This document shows positions 45,501-52,887 of a stretch of DNA of 64,000 nt, one piece after another. The translations under genes were made by a program, and so were the position numbers. The notes below the pieces were generated by a model. That model did no database searches. It had not been told where the DNA came from and was given only the letters and a program-made list of their open reading frames with translations. How positions within the stretch are numbered: the first letter of the stretch is position 1; every line of letters begins with the position of its first letter. Source of the DNA: JAFDZV01 sp964455525 (GTDB taxonomy: Bacteria > Bacteroidota > Ignavibacteria > OLB7); the NCBI GenBank assembly GCA_964455525.1, contig CAYVWR010000004.1, positions 301,292-365,291 of the forward strand. The letters are read 5' to 3'.

Positions 45501-47621
45501 AGCCATCCTCAGAATTTTGTCGCCGGAAGCGATCTTGTGCCGATAAGCTCTCTCTGGACAAAGGAGCTGGGATTTTCAGTGCCCGGTGCTCCCAATCCTG
45601 CAATTGCCGGGGAGCGACTCTATGTGGCGAGCATTATCAAGCTGCATTATCTGCGGCAATATGATGCAGCTACCGTATGGCCCCAGAATGTGGTGCGGAC
45701 CGAAAAATACATCGACAATGTTTTTGGCCCGTTGAATACGCGGATGTTCTGGCAGCCCGATGCTGGCGCCGAGGCTACCACATGGATCAGCGCCCAGGAT
45801 AAGAAGTTCATCGACGCATCGGCGCCCGGCAGCGATCCGTTTTTTGCCTATATGGCCGAGCGTGGCATCGCTCTGGAACCCCCCGGTGTTGCCGGAGGAA
45901 CGGCACGGGTGGTGTTTTTTGCCTCTGCAATTGCGTATATGCGTGATAATCCCGAGCGAATAAAAGCAGCGCATGGCATCGTCGGCGGCTATAGCTCCCG
46001 GGGCGATCTGGTGGAATCCTCACACCTGTTCGACGGGCTGGACATGGCTGCCGTGGTGATCTATGATACCGTGCCGGGCGCCGGTGCAGCTATGGAGGTG
46101 AATGTGCCGCGTCTTACCTCGGAGGCGGGTTCGGATGTGAGGCCAAAGGACGTTCTGCTGCTGGGAATCACACAGGCCGAATATCAGGCGCTTGCCGATA
46201 AGGGAGCGGCCGAACTCAGCCCGAATCACCAGATGAACGTGCATCTTGCCGATATGTTCTCCGGGGTCGATGCGGCCACCCTTATGCCGTATACACGCTA
46301 TGCGCTTGGCGTGCGCGGCTGGAAGAAGGCACCGGAACCCGATGGAACCCATCGTCCGCTTGATGTGGTCCCGGATAGCCCTATCTATGTCTATACGGTC
46401 GATGGCTGCTTCTTTACTTCGCCAACCTTTGGAACGTTGCAGGAACTCCCGCATTATCAGCCGACTCCAGAGGAGCTTGTGGCAGACCGGCGAACCGAGC
46501 CGGATGACTTTATCGCGCTTGATTCGCAGATGATGGCGATCGTCAATGCATTCGGCCCGGTTGTCTCATCCTCCAATATTCCCAATACCACCTCGGCTGC
46601 TGCCGCGCTGGAGCTGGCGCTGAAAGATTATGCGGGGGATATCCTGGTACGGGCACGAGCCTACGCCAAGACCAACTACGACGATCGCCAGCTCTACTGG
46701 GCACGTTTGCAGATGACAATCCGTTATCAGGAGCATGAGTACCTACGGACGAACGAGGAGGCTCGCAAGCTGCTGCACAGGTATTTCGAGGCGTATTCGC
46801 GTGGGGTGGAGGGGCCGAACGGCGTAAGCTTTACGGGAGTGGCCGGGAAGAAGGTGCTGGTGATAGGGTTCGATCCGTATGCGCTTTCGCCTGATATCGG
46901 CCGGATGAACCCGGCGGGAGTGGCCGCGCTGGCCCTTCATGGCGAAACCATCGCCCCGAACGGCCTTATCCAGTCGATTGTCCTGCCGGTGCGATATGCC
47001 GATCTGAAGGATGGGTGGGTCGATAAGGAACCGGGCGGAGCTATCGACACGCGTGGTCTGATCGAGGAGATCATGCCAGCATACCTCGTCGGCAATGTGG
47101 ATGCTATCGTCGTGCTTGGGGAGAACGGTGGCAGGCGCAGTTTTGATGTGGAACGATTTGCCGCACGCACACGTGGCGACTCCCCTGATAACAACGATCG
47201 GCGTGAGCCTGGGCCGGTTGGCGAAGGGGTGGGCTGGGATGAATTTTATGAAAGTTCGTTGGATATCGCGTCAATGGTGACAAAACCCTTCCCGCTCCCG
47301 ATTGCCAATCAGTTCACATTCTACGATCAGTCGTACCAGTCGAGCGTTGGCTCAGCCGCACATCCGCTTGATACTCCCGCCGGGAAGAACGATAATGTCA
47401 ACGATGGAACTATCAATCCGTCGGGCAGCGCAAGAAAAGGCTCTGGAGGTGATTATATCTTCAACGAGGTGTTCTACCGCATCGCCCGTCTTGAGAAGAA
47501 CACGGCCGCAGCCTCCACGCGGGTGGGGCTTATCAGCATGCCGACCCCGAATACCATGGTGCCGAAAACCACCATGCAGGATGTTGTCGCTAAGGTCAAG
47601 GTGCTTATCGACAACGCCTGA
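39588..47621 (+). CDS. Giant subtilase (2,677 residues) with inserted beta modules and pyroglutamyl-peptidase-like C-terminus
   Basis: Start ATG 39588 (AAGAGAC upstream); an earlier ATG at 39537 adds 17 residues of no character. Layout: beta-sandwich (about 1-115); pro-domain (about 115-320, ISVVFLPDVQPEEIENI); S8 subtilase with Asp358 in GVVDGG, His481 in NHGLNCAG, oxyanion Asn602 in FSAGN, Ser850 in GTSSATP and the closing helix YGRLDAAAAV near 1185. The Asp-Ser distance of about 490 residues is far above the usual 190 or so because beta modules are inserted. An Ig-like segment (RIKNRGNALESLEANARF) and about 1,100 unrecognised residues follow. The last 260 residues resemble pyroglutamyl peptidase I. 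No signal peptide and no sorting tail are visible, so export is unexplained. Confidence 0.85.
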   Translation: MTVMQYPLEIRVQDSEGQVVSDAVVTIQPLEGSIDVPVWYDPVRERYCVDIAHVRFARIVIDHPRYRSQKRIVKIDIVHREQIFILVRDGEPYAYIGPGPMPYMPQPELVGFVLASGEESMELHRSLSAAPNDARKIAAGYGVEQEILESLAAEIGVAAGTIEILKGTDNVGGLAGIVTVGGGNARRGGNAGEARKEIIRNLRSSPAIESAGPVYGMPGARNGQDRTVALFTNYISVVFLPDVQPEEIENIIESAGLRLVAYFPEFQAYGAEADISIDEEINNIVEWLLETGRVYWAAVEIVSPVEPDAIPNDYLWPTLWDRSLVGLADATGAWQRLENALGADRQFGDPNIVIGVVDGGVQSIAEPGTGKVIPQSLDLRGVVVSGVSQALTAAVVIGDRVLSMATTAGFKQRDIISIGLPGSAGSEEAVVKEVRANQLVLLDPVARPHGLVTVYADGDKLYRYYDFNGLVPNNHAVQGNHGLNCAGVATARANNADVGGNQIGVVGVAPNSRCMGIEMHGGVAFSEFYHLEMFLWTAGLAPLSTRIPAADRLLRRGADVISCSIGFGAGAALTPIAAQYLARSVRRGRWGRGCMMFFSAGNINSPLNQNISFFRPYGDHPLTFSCGASSLDPNGIEIHAGYSNYGGIEWCAPSHTNYGPPHDPPSNYMVATIAPDGRGDLPSHAAIRVAVDTVALVPGYRATLTQRVVAGGVVLTVNAPVPPPPIVNVGDFLKLGPNNGETDSIVQITAIAGNTITIAAPGLPTTRPVGTMVLGMSIMNVTNTAGNAHFSAGRWVLLEDPGQADYEPVFIRRKISDTAFEISGPLHAHAVGQPVTGGPNNFTSAFGGTSSATPLAAGISSLVLAAKPTLTWVEARELMRETTMKIEVLTTGAPAPGVGVHPLAAQFPGSTWMPQYTGKWIDTGVNQVVDNAGNLILRPLQGEPHPPAPAGADTKIVHPDGAPASAVPIIIQVQSTDGFSAGDFVAVAFGGFNPEIREVEAVLGPTSMRIDGLARHHRRMTRVVRVVRTRINHGLGYGIGTTAITLDSTFGFHTGDAIWLDGPTPELRRVIAVSSPTSLQIDALTAAHPDDAIVDRVGTSLNGPVPGAGPTTTITVRSTLGFSKGQAVLIGNIGAVGTEWSIVTNVLTGTTMEIYAVRNAHAADVLVLGGGIPFYSQWYGYGRLDAAAAVQAALDYDHDARDLMIRTYAADDGVAETAIDQNAISSPDIWIRTAAPVIDGWNALPVGYPVPESYSAPGPHQNPPVDGDRWIYARIKNRGNALESLEANARFYIYRSRSSEPFEMPVHWDDELPVQGRAPVGAGATPAMPAVPGIAANGSGTFFVDTDRPLYLAMTDENIPSLNGGSTGIYPGEHFIVKAKWNAADRPPIDQAIGTRQRTHLLVEITPHDGVLAGLDIRRNNNIASREITFAEATFRKNATDPLEGALELARDVAGRTVNFRIKLADRVGYFETEGIRGEIARRKSDGTTELSVYSHNGASWAASGHLAGVAFNPPVIVNPVTLVETPAAGDQIEVHIAGSFDVNHQYDLVFVRLVLQSHRIGANPRAVLSEYTHQILITPIPLHYSDDDIVTNSKPRFHVFAEMAKLSMQSAAISFGPKNANAFRATSGFESAHADVKAFAVVTGTVFVQMVWDPVAGAWDQEVANLILRPLRQSRVDFTPVKYFIYRGVRFADLFDLDLTDNVLRVQGDEARSELVATMLDQQRLRKLASGDPSIPDRPLSTALGWNHEAFTDPGVQPGSDLLDMSFYSSSNSFQFPVVRRGMSLGTFHNSRPFGFEIVLEEGDFRPDLEFARLPFYQIDPTVPPGTAADARYRREEILNFVDPAAYYGLHYDSGVEDESVIRKEADLYDHVIARFATRNVLYLDIRNENGYSLDYYGNYSASGNPIKSGHNLDPAILMERSYRVDDWPLYQYSGSVPTTDPRNLFFVAVRLADNVSPAMYVEQGMLITRSHPQNFVAGSDLVPISSLWTKELGFSVPGAPNPAIAGERLYVASIIKLHYLRQYDAATVWPQNVVRTEKYIDNVFGPLNTRMFWQPDAGAEATTWISAQDKKFIDASAPGSDPFFAYMAERGIALEPPGVAGGTARVVFFASAIAYMRDNPERIKAAHGIVGGYSSRGDLVESSHLFDGLDMAAVVIYDTVPGAGAAMEVNVPRLTSEAGSDVRPKDVLLLGITQAEYQALADKGAAELSPNHQMNVHLADMFSGVDAATLMPYTRYALGVRGWKKAPEPDGTHRPLDVVPDSPIYVYTVDGCFFTSPTFGTLQELPHYQPTPEELVADRRTEPDDFIALDSQMMAIVNAFGPVVSSSNIPNTTSAAAALELALKDYAGDILVRARAYAKTNYDDRQLYWARLQMTIRYQEHEYLRTNEEARKLLHRYFEAYSRGVEGPNGVSFTGVAGKKVLVIGFDPYALSPDIGRMNPAGVAALALHGETIAPNGLIQSIVLPVRYADLKDGWVDKEPGGAIDTRGLIEEIMPAYLVGNVDAIVVLGENGGRRSFDVERFAARTRGDSPDNNDRREPGPVGEGVGWDEFYESSLDIASMVTKPFPLPIANQFTFYDQSYQSSVGSAAHPLDTPAGKNDNVNDGTINPSGSARKGSGGDYIFNEVFYRIARLEKNTAAASTRVGLISMPTPNTMVPKTTMQDVVAKVKVLIDNA
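40805..43098 (+). repeat. Six related beta-module repeats inside the subtilase domain
   Basis: Modules of about 50 residues share the pattern GFxxGDxVxL, a variable middle, then V-x-x-V/I, S/T-x-L/M-x-I and a His-containing end (AAHPDDAIV, NAHAADVLV, HAHAVGQPV). Approximate positions: 40805-40950 (between Asp and His), 41763-41912 and 41953-42100 (between Asn and Ser), 42511-42666, 42729-42882 and 42938-43098 (between Ser and the final subtilase helix). They are divergent at DNA level, so the repeat is old. Confidence 0.65.
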
Positions 47622-47642
47622 TCGAGGTTCTTCAGCAACAAA

Positions 47643-47676
47643 CTGTTGAAGCGTCAGTTCCGTCTGTGCGATCGAT
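47643..47676 (+). repeat. 34-base segment shared with the tolC-like gene (copy 1)
   Basis: CTGTTGAAGCGTCAGTTCCG and the next 14 bases (ending ATCGAT) are identical to 60310-60343, where they are codons of the TolC-like gene (SIAQTELTLQQ on the minus strand). Here they lie just after the giant gene and mark the left edge of the duplicated unit. Confidence 0.9.
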
Positions 47677-47679
47677 AGG

Positions 47680-47705
47680 GGGGGGTACACAAAGATGTAC
47701 CCCCC
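47680..47705 (+). terminator. Hairpin after the giant gene (unit A)
   Basis: A perfect 10-base stem (GGGGGGTACA with TGTACCCCCC) and a 6-base loop, 58 bases after the subtilase stop and about 100 bases before the next start. It is repeated in unit B, where the G run is 6 rather than 8. Confidence 0.6.
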
Positions 47706-47803
47706 TGATTGTATACGGATGTTAGTACATTGCCGTCCCCGCCAGAGTAAACGGCCTGACTAAGCCACAGGCTTTTAACATCTACCACATAGGAGGGGTA
47801 ACG

Positions 47804-48883
47804 ATGAACCATCCGCGCACAAAGCATGAATGCACCACTCCACAACGGTTTCAGATGCTACGGTGGATACTTGCTTTCTTTATCCTGGTTACTCTGATCG
47901 GAGCGGAGCCGAGCAGCGCACAAAACGAGTCCGGCAGGCGCATTCTCGATAAGAGATACTTTGGTTATATCTGGTATGATAGCACTAAGCATAAATATCA
48001 TGTGCGGGTGCCAATCATTAGGAGGCTTCCGCCGTTGAGTAGTGATATGCCACTTAATGTTTTAAGGGCATATATCCATCTCGATAGTTTGGCCCGTTTT
48101 AATACAAACGGCCAGCTCATTGTATCCCCGGAAGGGTGGCTTGCAGAACCAGATTTGTTGAGAAAAACCATTGCCAGTTATTACAGGGTAATGGATTATG
48201 ATCCACTTCGATACCAGCAATATGATTATGAAACGGCGCTCAAAAGTTGGTTGTTCAAATCCGAGCTTGGAGGGACAACGAGGTTCCTGCCGGAAGCATT
48301 AGCCAAAGCAGCTTCTAACCAACGAGAAAGCGAAGCACTTGACGACGTGTTTTTCTCAGATTATGTACTCCGAATAAAGGTGCTTGCAATTGATTCAATG
48401 GCAACAGGCTTCGCATTTGGTAGCTCACACGTATTTAATGTTACCGCACAAGTGCTGGATACAATTAAGGGGCAAATATTCCATCCATGCCAAGAAAGCT
48501 CAGATCAGAGCGTCTTAACATGGATTACGCAGACAAATTCCTTTCCATGCCTGAATTTTCAGTATTACCATAGCACTGGAGAAAAGTATGGCATATACAA
48601 AGACGAGGATAGCGCGCTCATAGACGGCAATGGAGGGTTTGCTATGCGCATTGGGCAAGAGGCTGTGGTGTTTCTGAATTTTGCCGAGCAGCGTTTTGAC
48701 TCTACACATGACGCCTTCCAGCTATTCTTAGGGCCTCCGGGAACTGCATACACATTAGTAATTGCTGGCGACCAAGTGCGCGACGTAAATCGTACATGGT
48801 CTGATGATATCATGATGAGCTATGCGGATTGGAGGCGGCGCTTCCTCGAATTACGTGACAAGATTCTTAACGGAACTTATTAA
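47804..48883 (+). CDS. Secreted protein with possible NTR/TIMP-like domain, unit A
   Basis: A 359-residue protein with a strong ribosome site (TAGGAGGGGTAACG) and a signal peptide with a long charged front (hydrophobic core WILAFFILVTLIGA, cleavage near SSAQ). The C-terminal half (about 185-330) has a pattern seen in bacterial NTR/TIMP-like beta domains: YVLRIKVLAID, VTAQVLDTIKG, then GQEAVVFLNF and FQLFLGPPG. The N-terminal half is helical and unrecognised. It lies 28 bases upstream of a metzincin gene, so a role as inhibitor or partner of that protease is a reasonable but unproven idea. Its codons are visibly richer in A and T than those of most of the window. Identical to the unit B copy. 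Confidence 0.8.
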   Translation: MNHPRTKHECTTPQRFQMLRWILAFFILVTLIGAEPSSAQNESGRRILDKRYFGYIWYDSTKHKYHVRVPIIRRLPPLSSDMPLNVLRAYIHLDSLARFNTNGQLIVSPEGWLAEPDLLRKTIASYYRVMDYDPLRYQQYDYETALKSWLFKSELGGTTRFLPEALAKAASNQRESEALDDVFFSDYVLRIKVLAIDSMATGFAFGSSHVFNVTAQVLDTIKGQIFHPCQESSDQSVLTWITQTNSFPCLNFQYYHSTGEKYGIYKDEDSALIDGNGGFAMRIGQEAVVFLNFAEQRFDSTHDAFQLFLGPPGTAYTLVIAGDQVRDVNRTWSDDIMMSYADWRRRFLELRDKILNGTY

Positions 48884-48911
48884 TAATCACATGCTGATTG
48901 GAGGAAGAAAA

Positions 48912-50135
48912 ATGAAAACAGCCCTGCTTGTTCTCGTGTTGCTCTTTCACTGTTGCATGTGTTATGCTCAGGGAACGAACCCTAAGAGAGATGGAATTTG
49001 CGCCGACAAGAACTGCATTGATCTGGAACTTCCATATATGTTCTGCGATGAGAACGGGAAGCACGTAGTCAAGTGCAGTAAGAACCCGAATAATGAACGC
49101 GGGTTGAAATTCATGAAGGTGCAACTCCCGATAATGTTCAATTATACAGGCTGGACCTTACAACCTCACGTAACGGGGGGAGATGGCATTATCAAATTCT
49201 ATGAGGGATTTGATACGAATTTCGTCGGGCATGTTGTGTTTAACGCTGCAAACATGGAGCAGATTATTGCCGCTGCTGCTCGACGTTGGTCATCATCGCC
49301 TGACCTCTGTCCACCCCAAGGACCGAATGATGAATATCCGCCATGCGTTATACAAATACGCTGGTCTATAAGCAATGATGATTTTGCTCCAAACACGCTT
49401 ACGACAAGTGCGGCTGTGACGCGACGGGTATGGAACCCTAGGGAGTGCAGGGTTGATTGCTCACAATCCTATATCGCCCTAAATCAACAGCTTCTTTTTC
49501 TTCGCCCTGATGCCTATGGTCGGCCAACACATTTTCTTGGTACAGAGCGGGATAAATACCAGTATATACCACCAGAACCGGGATACCACTATACGGATGC
49601 TTATACGGCCTTGTTACATGAGTTCGGGCATTGGCTCGGTTTCCCTCATACTAATGAAGCTCCTTGTGGTGATCCCAGTGGAATCATGAAACCGAAGTGG
49701 CAGAGCCGTGAGACGGGGGAGCTTTCCTGGGCCGATATGTGCCAATTTCTGAAAGCATATTGCTGCGAAAAAACGCAAACGACAGTGTACGTTCCTACAG
49801 ATCCTTGCCCCACGTGTCCGCCCGAAGATCATACAAAACCGAATATCAGCGGAAGCACTGATAATGGCACTGATATTGGCTTCACGGCAGTACCGAATCC
49901 TGCTACTGCTGGAATAGTTAACGTCGCTATTTATGGCACATGTACGACCGGAAGCGTGTCTATCCGTGTTGTTAATGCGAGTGGAAACGTTGTGCTTAGT
50001 CGCCAACTATATGACGTCGCCAAGACACGCGAACTTACCATTGATGTTAGTTCGTTCTCCACTGGTGTGTACATGCTGCAAATCTTGGATGGCGATAGAA
50101 TATTTGGCCGGAAGATCATCATTTCCGAGCGGTAG
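48912..50135 (+). CDS. Secreted metzincin metalloprotease with sorting tail, unit A
   Basis: About 407 residues from ATG 48912 (TTGGAGGAAGAAAA upstream); a frame extension to 48822 lies inside the previous gene. Signal peptide about 1-19 (ending CYAQ). The zinc motif HEFGHWLGFPH is at residues 236-246 and the Met-turn SGIMKP follows about 12 residues later, as in matrixin- or pappalysin-like metzincins. Many Cys pairs suggest disulfides. A Pro- and Cys-rich linker (PTDPCPTCPPEDH) leads to a type IX sorting domain (AVPNPATAGIVNV to FGRKIIISER). Probably a surface or secreted protease. Identical to the unit B copy. Confidence 0.9.
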   Translation: MKTALLVLVLLFHCCMCYAQGTNPKRDGICADKNCIDLELPYMFCDENGKHVVKCSKNPNNERGLKFMKVQLPIMFNYTGWTLQPHVTGGDGIIKFYEGFDTNFVGHVVFNAANMEQIIAAAARRWSSSPDLCPPQGPNDEYPPCVIQIRWSISNDDFAPNTLTTSAAVTRRVWNPRECRVDCSQSYIALNQQLLFLRPDAYGRPTHFLGTERDKYQYIPPEPGYHYTDAYTALLHEFGHWLGFPHTNEAPCGDPSGIMKPKWQSRETGELSWADMCQFLKAYCCEKTQTTVYVPTDPCPTCPPEDHTKPNISGSTDNGTDIGFTAVPNPATAGIVNVAIYGTCTTGSVSIRVVNASGNVVLSRQLYDVAKTRELTIDVSSFSTGVYMLQILDGDRIFGRKIIISER

Positions 50136-50305
50136 TCAATTCCCGCTGTTTATCCAGCGTGAACTATGGGTGGTTTCCGCTCGGATCTGGCCGGGACACC
50201 GAACGCGCCCGGTATGGTTTTCCTTGGCAGGTTGGCTTTACAGGGGATAGACAGTCGATTGTTTATTCCCCGGTTGAAGCGTCAGTTCCGTCTGTGCGAT
50301 CGATA

Positions 50306-50331
50306 GGGGGGTACACAAAGATGTACCCCCC
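50306..50331 (+). terminator. Hairpin in unit B leader
   Basis: Same 10-base GGGGGGTACA stem as in unit A, about 170 bases after the first metzincin stop and about 100 bases before the next start. It probably ends the unit A transcript. Confidence 0.55.
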
Positions 50332-50428
50332 GATTGTATACTGACGTTAGTACATTGCTGTCCCCGCCAGAGTAAACAGCCTGACTAAGCCACAGGCTTT
50401 TAACATCTACCACATAGGAGGGGTAACG

Positions 50429-51508
50429 ATGAACCATCCGCGCACAAAGCATGAATGCACCACTCCACAACGGTTTCAGATGCTACGGTGGATACTTGCT
50501 TTCTTTATCCTGGTTACTCTGATCGGAGCGGAGCCGAGCAGCGCACAAAACGAGTCCGGCAGGCGCATTCTCGATAAGAGATACTTTGGTTATATCTGGT
50601 ATGATAGCACTAAGCATAAATATCATGTGCGGGTGCCAATCATTAGGAGGCTTCCGCCGTTGAGTAGTGATATGCCACTTAATGTTTTAAGGGCATATAT
50701 CCATCTCGATAGTTTGGCCCGTTTTAATACAAACGGCCAGCTCATTGTATCCCCGGAAGGGTGGCTTGCAGAACCAGATTTGTTGAGAAAAACCATTGCC
50801 AGTTATTACAGGGTAATGGATTATGATCCACTTCGATACCAGCAATATGATTATGAAACGGCGCTCAAAAGTTGGTTGTTCAAATCCGAGCTTGGAGGGA
50901 CAACGAGGTTCCTGCCGGAAGCATTAGCCAAAGCAGCTTCTAACCAACGAGAAAGCGAAGCACTTGACGACGTGTTTTTCTCAGATTATGTACTCCGAAT
51001 AAAGGTGCTTGCAATTGATTCAATGGCAACAGGCTTCGCATTTGGTAGCTCACACGTATTTAATGTTACCGCACAAGTGCTGGATACAATTAAGGGGCAA
51101 ATATTCCATCCATGCCAAGAAAGCTCAGATCAGAGCGTCTTAACATGGATTACGCAGACAAATTCCTTTCCATGCCTGAATTTTCAGTATTACCATAGCA
51201 CTGGAGAAAAGTATGGCATATACAAAGACGAGGATAGCGCGCTCATAGACGGCAATGGAGGGTTTGCTATGCGCATTGGGCAAGAGGCTGTGGTGTTTCT
51301 GAATTTTGCCGAGCAGCGTTTTGACTCTACACATGACGCCTTCCAGCTATTCTTAGGGCCTCCGGGAACTGCATACACATTAGTAATTGCTGGCGACCAA
51401 GTGCGCGACGTAAATCGTACATGGTCTGATGATATCATGATGAGCTATGCGGATTGGAGGCGGCGCTTCCTCGAATTACGTGACAAGATTCTTAACGGAA
51501 CTTATTAA
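50429..51508 (+). CDS. Secreted protein with possible NTR/TIMP-like domain, unit B
   Basis: Translation identical to the 359-residue protein of unit A: the same signal peptide and ribosome site (TAGGAGGGG), and the same C-terminal beta pattern (VTAQVLDTIKG, GQEAVVFLNF). It is followed after 28 bases by the second metzincin. Full identity of a non-essential-looking gene pair points to a recent duplication or to gene conversion. Confidence 0.8.
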   Translation: MNHPRTKHECTTPQRFQMLRWILAFFILVTLIGAEPSSAQNESGRRILDKRYFGYIWYDSTKHKYHVRVPIIRRLPPLSSDMPLNVLRAYIHLDSLARFNTNGQLIVSPEGWLAEPDLLRKTIASYYRVMDYDPLRYQQYDYETALKSWLFKSELGGTTRFLPEALAKAASNQRESEALDDVFFSDYVLRIKVLAIDSMATGFAFGSSHVFNVTAQVLDTIKGQIFHPCQESSDQSVLTWITQTNSFPCLNFQYYHSTGEKYGIYKDEDSALIDGNGGFAMRIGQEAVVFLNFAEQRFDSTHDAFQLFLGPPGTAYTLVIAGDQVRDVNRTWSDDIMMSYADWRRRFLELRDKILNGTY

Positions 51509-51536
51509 TAATCACATGCTGATTGGAGGAAGAAAA

Positions 51537-52760
51537 ATGAAAACAGCCCTGCTTGTTCTCGTGTTGCTCTTTCACTGTTGCATGTGTTATGCTCAGGGAA
51601 CGAACCCTAAGAGAGATGGAATTTGCGCCGACAAGAACTGCATTGATCTGGAACTTCCATATATGTTCTGCGATGAGAACGGGAAGCACGTAGTCAAGTG
51701 CAGTAAGAACCCGAATAATGAACGCGGGTTGAAATTCATGAAGGTGCAACTCCCGATAATGTTCAATTATACAGGCTGGACCTTACAACCTCACGTAACG
51801 GGGGGAGATGGCATTATCAAATTCTATGAGGGATTTGATACGAATTTCGTCGGGCATGTTGTGTTTAACGCTGCAAACATGGAGCAGATTATTGCCGCTG
51901 CTGCTCGACGTTGGTCATCATCGCCTGACCTCTGTCCACCCCAAGGACCGAATGATGAATATCCGCCATGCGTTATACAAATACGCTGGTCTATAAGCAA
52001 TGATGATTTTGCTCCAAACACGCTTACGACAAGTGCGGCTGTGACGCGACGGGTATGGAACCCTAGGGAGTGCAGGGTTGATTGCTCACAATCCTATATC
52101 GCCCTAAATCAACAGCTTCTTTTTCTTCGCCCTGATGCCTATGGTCGGCCAACACATTTTCTTGGTACAGAGCGGGATAAATACCAGTATATACCACCAG
52201 AACCGGGATACCACTATACGGATGCTTATACGGCCTTGTTACATGAGTTCGGGCATTGGCTCGGTTTCCCTCATACTAATGAAGCTCCTTGTGGTGATCC
52301 CAGTGGAATCATGAAACCGAAGTGGCAGAGCCGTGAGACGGGGGAGCTTTCCTGGGCCGATATGTGCCAATTTCTGAAAGCATATTGCTGCGAAAAAACG
52401 CAAACGACAGTGTACGTTCCTACAGATCCTTGCCCCACGTGTCCGCCCGAAGATCATACAAAACCGAATATCAGCGGAAGCACTGATAATGGCACTGATA
52501 TTGGCTTCACGGCAGTACCGAATCCTGCTACTGCTGGAATAGTTAACGTCGCTATTTATGGCACATGTACGACCGGAAGCGTGTCTATCCGTGTTGTTAA
52601 TGCGAGTGGAAACGTTGTGCTTAGTCGCCAACTATATGACGTCGCCAAGACACGCGAACTTACCATTGATGTTAGTTCGTTCTCCACTGGTGTGTACATG
52701 CTGCAAATCTTGGATGGCGATAGAATATTTGGCCGGAAGATCATCATTTCCGAGCGGTAG
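51537..52760 (+). CDS. Secreted metzincin metalloprotease with sorting tail, unit B
   Basis: Translation identical to the unit A metzincin: signal peptide, HEFGHWLGFPH zinc motif, SGIMKP Met-turn, Cys-rich linker and type IX sorting tail. It ends 127 bases before the convergent DUF1634 stop codon, with no strong hairpin between them. Confidence 0.9.
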   Translation: MKTALLVLVLLFHCCMCYAQGTNPKRDGICADKNCIDLELPYMFCDENGKHVVKCSKNPNNERGLKFMKVQLPIMFNYTGWTLQPHVTGGDGIIKFYEGFDTNFVGHVVFNAANMEQIIAAAARRWSSSPDLCPPQGPNDEYPPCVIQIRWSISNDDFAPNTLTTSAAVTRRVWNPRECRVDCSQSYIALNQQLLFLRPDAYGRPTHFLGTERDKYQYIPPEPGYHYTDAYTALLHEFGHWLGFPHTNEAPCGDPSGIMKPKWQSRETGELSWADMCQFLKAYCCEKTQTTVYVPTDPCPTCPPEDHTKPNISGSTDNGTDIGFTAVPNPATAGIVNVAIYGTCTTGSVSIRVVNASGNVVLSRQLYDVAKTRELTIDVSSFSTGVYMLQILDGDRIFGRKIIISER

Positions 52761-52887
52761 TCAATTCCCGCTGTTTATCCAGCGTGAACTATGGGTGGTT
52801 TCCGCTCGGATCTGGCCGGGACACCGAACGCGCCCGGTATGGTTTTCCCTGGCAGGTTGGCTTTACAGGGGATAGGCAGGCGATTGT

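Larger units (their letters stand above)
47645..50272 (+). repeat. Tandem duplication, unit A (about 2.63 kb)
   Basis: Unit A carries the 359-residue protein gene and the metzincin gene. It is repeated immediately as unit B. The genes are offset by 2,625 bases and the unit starts by 2,628, because unit A has two extra G and one extra T near its left end. Every translation in the core matches between units, including short frames on both strands, so the core appears identical at DNA level. Several differences cluster in the first 150 and last 60 bases. Confidence 0.92.
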
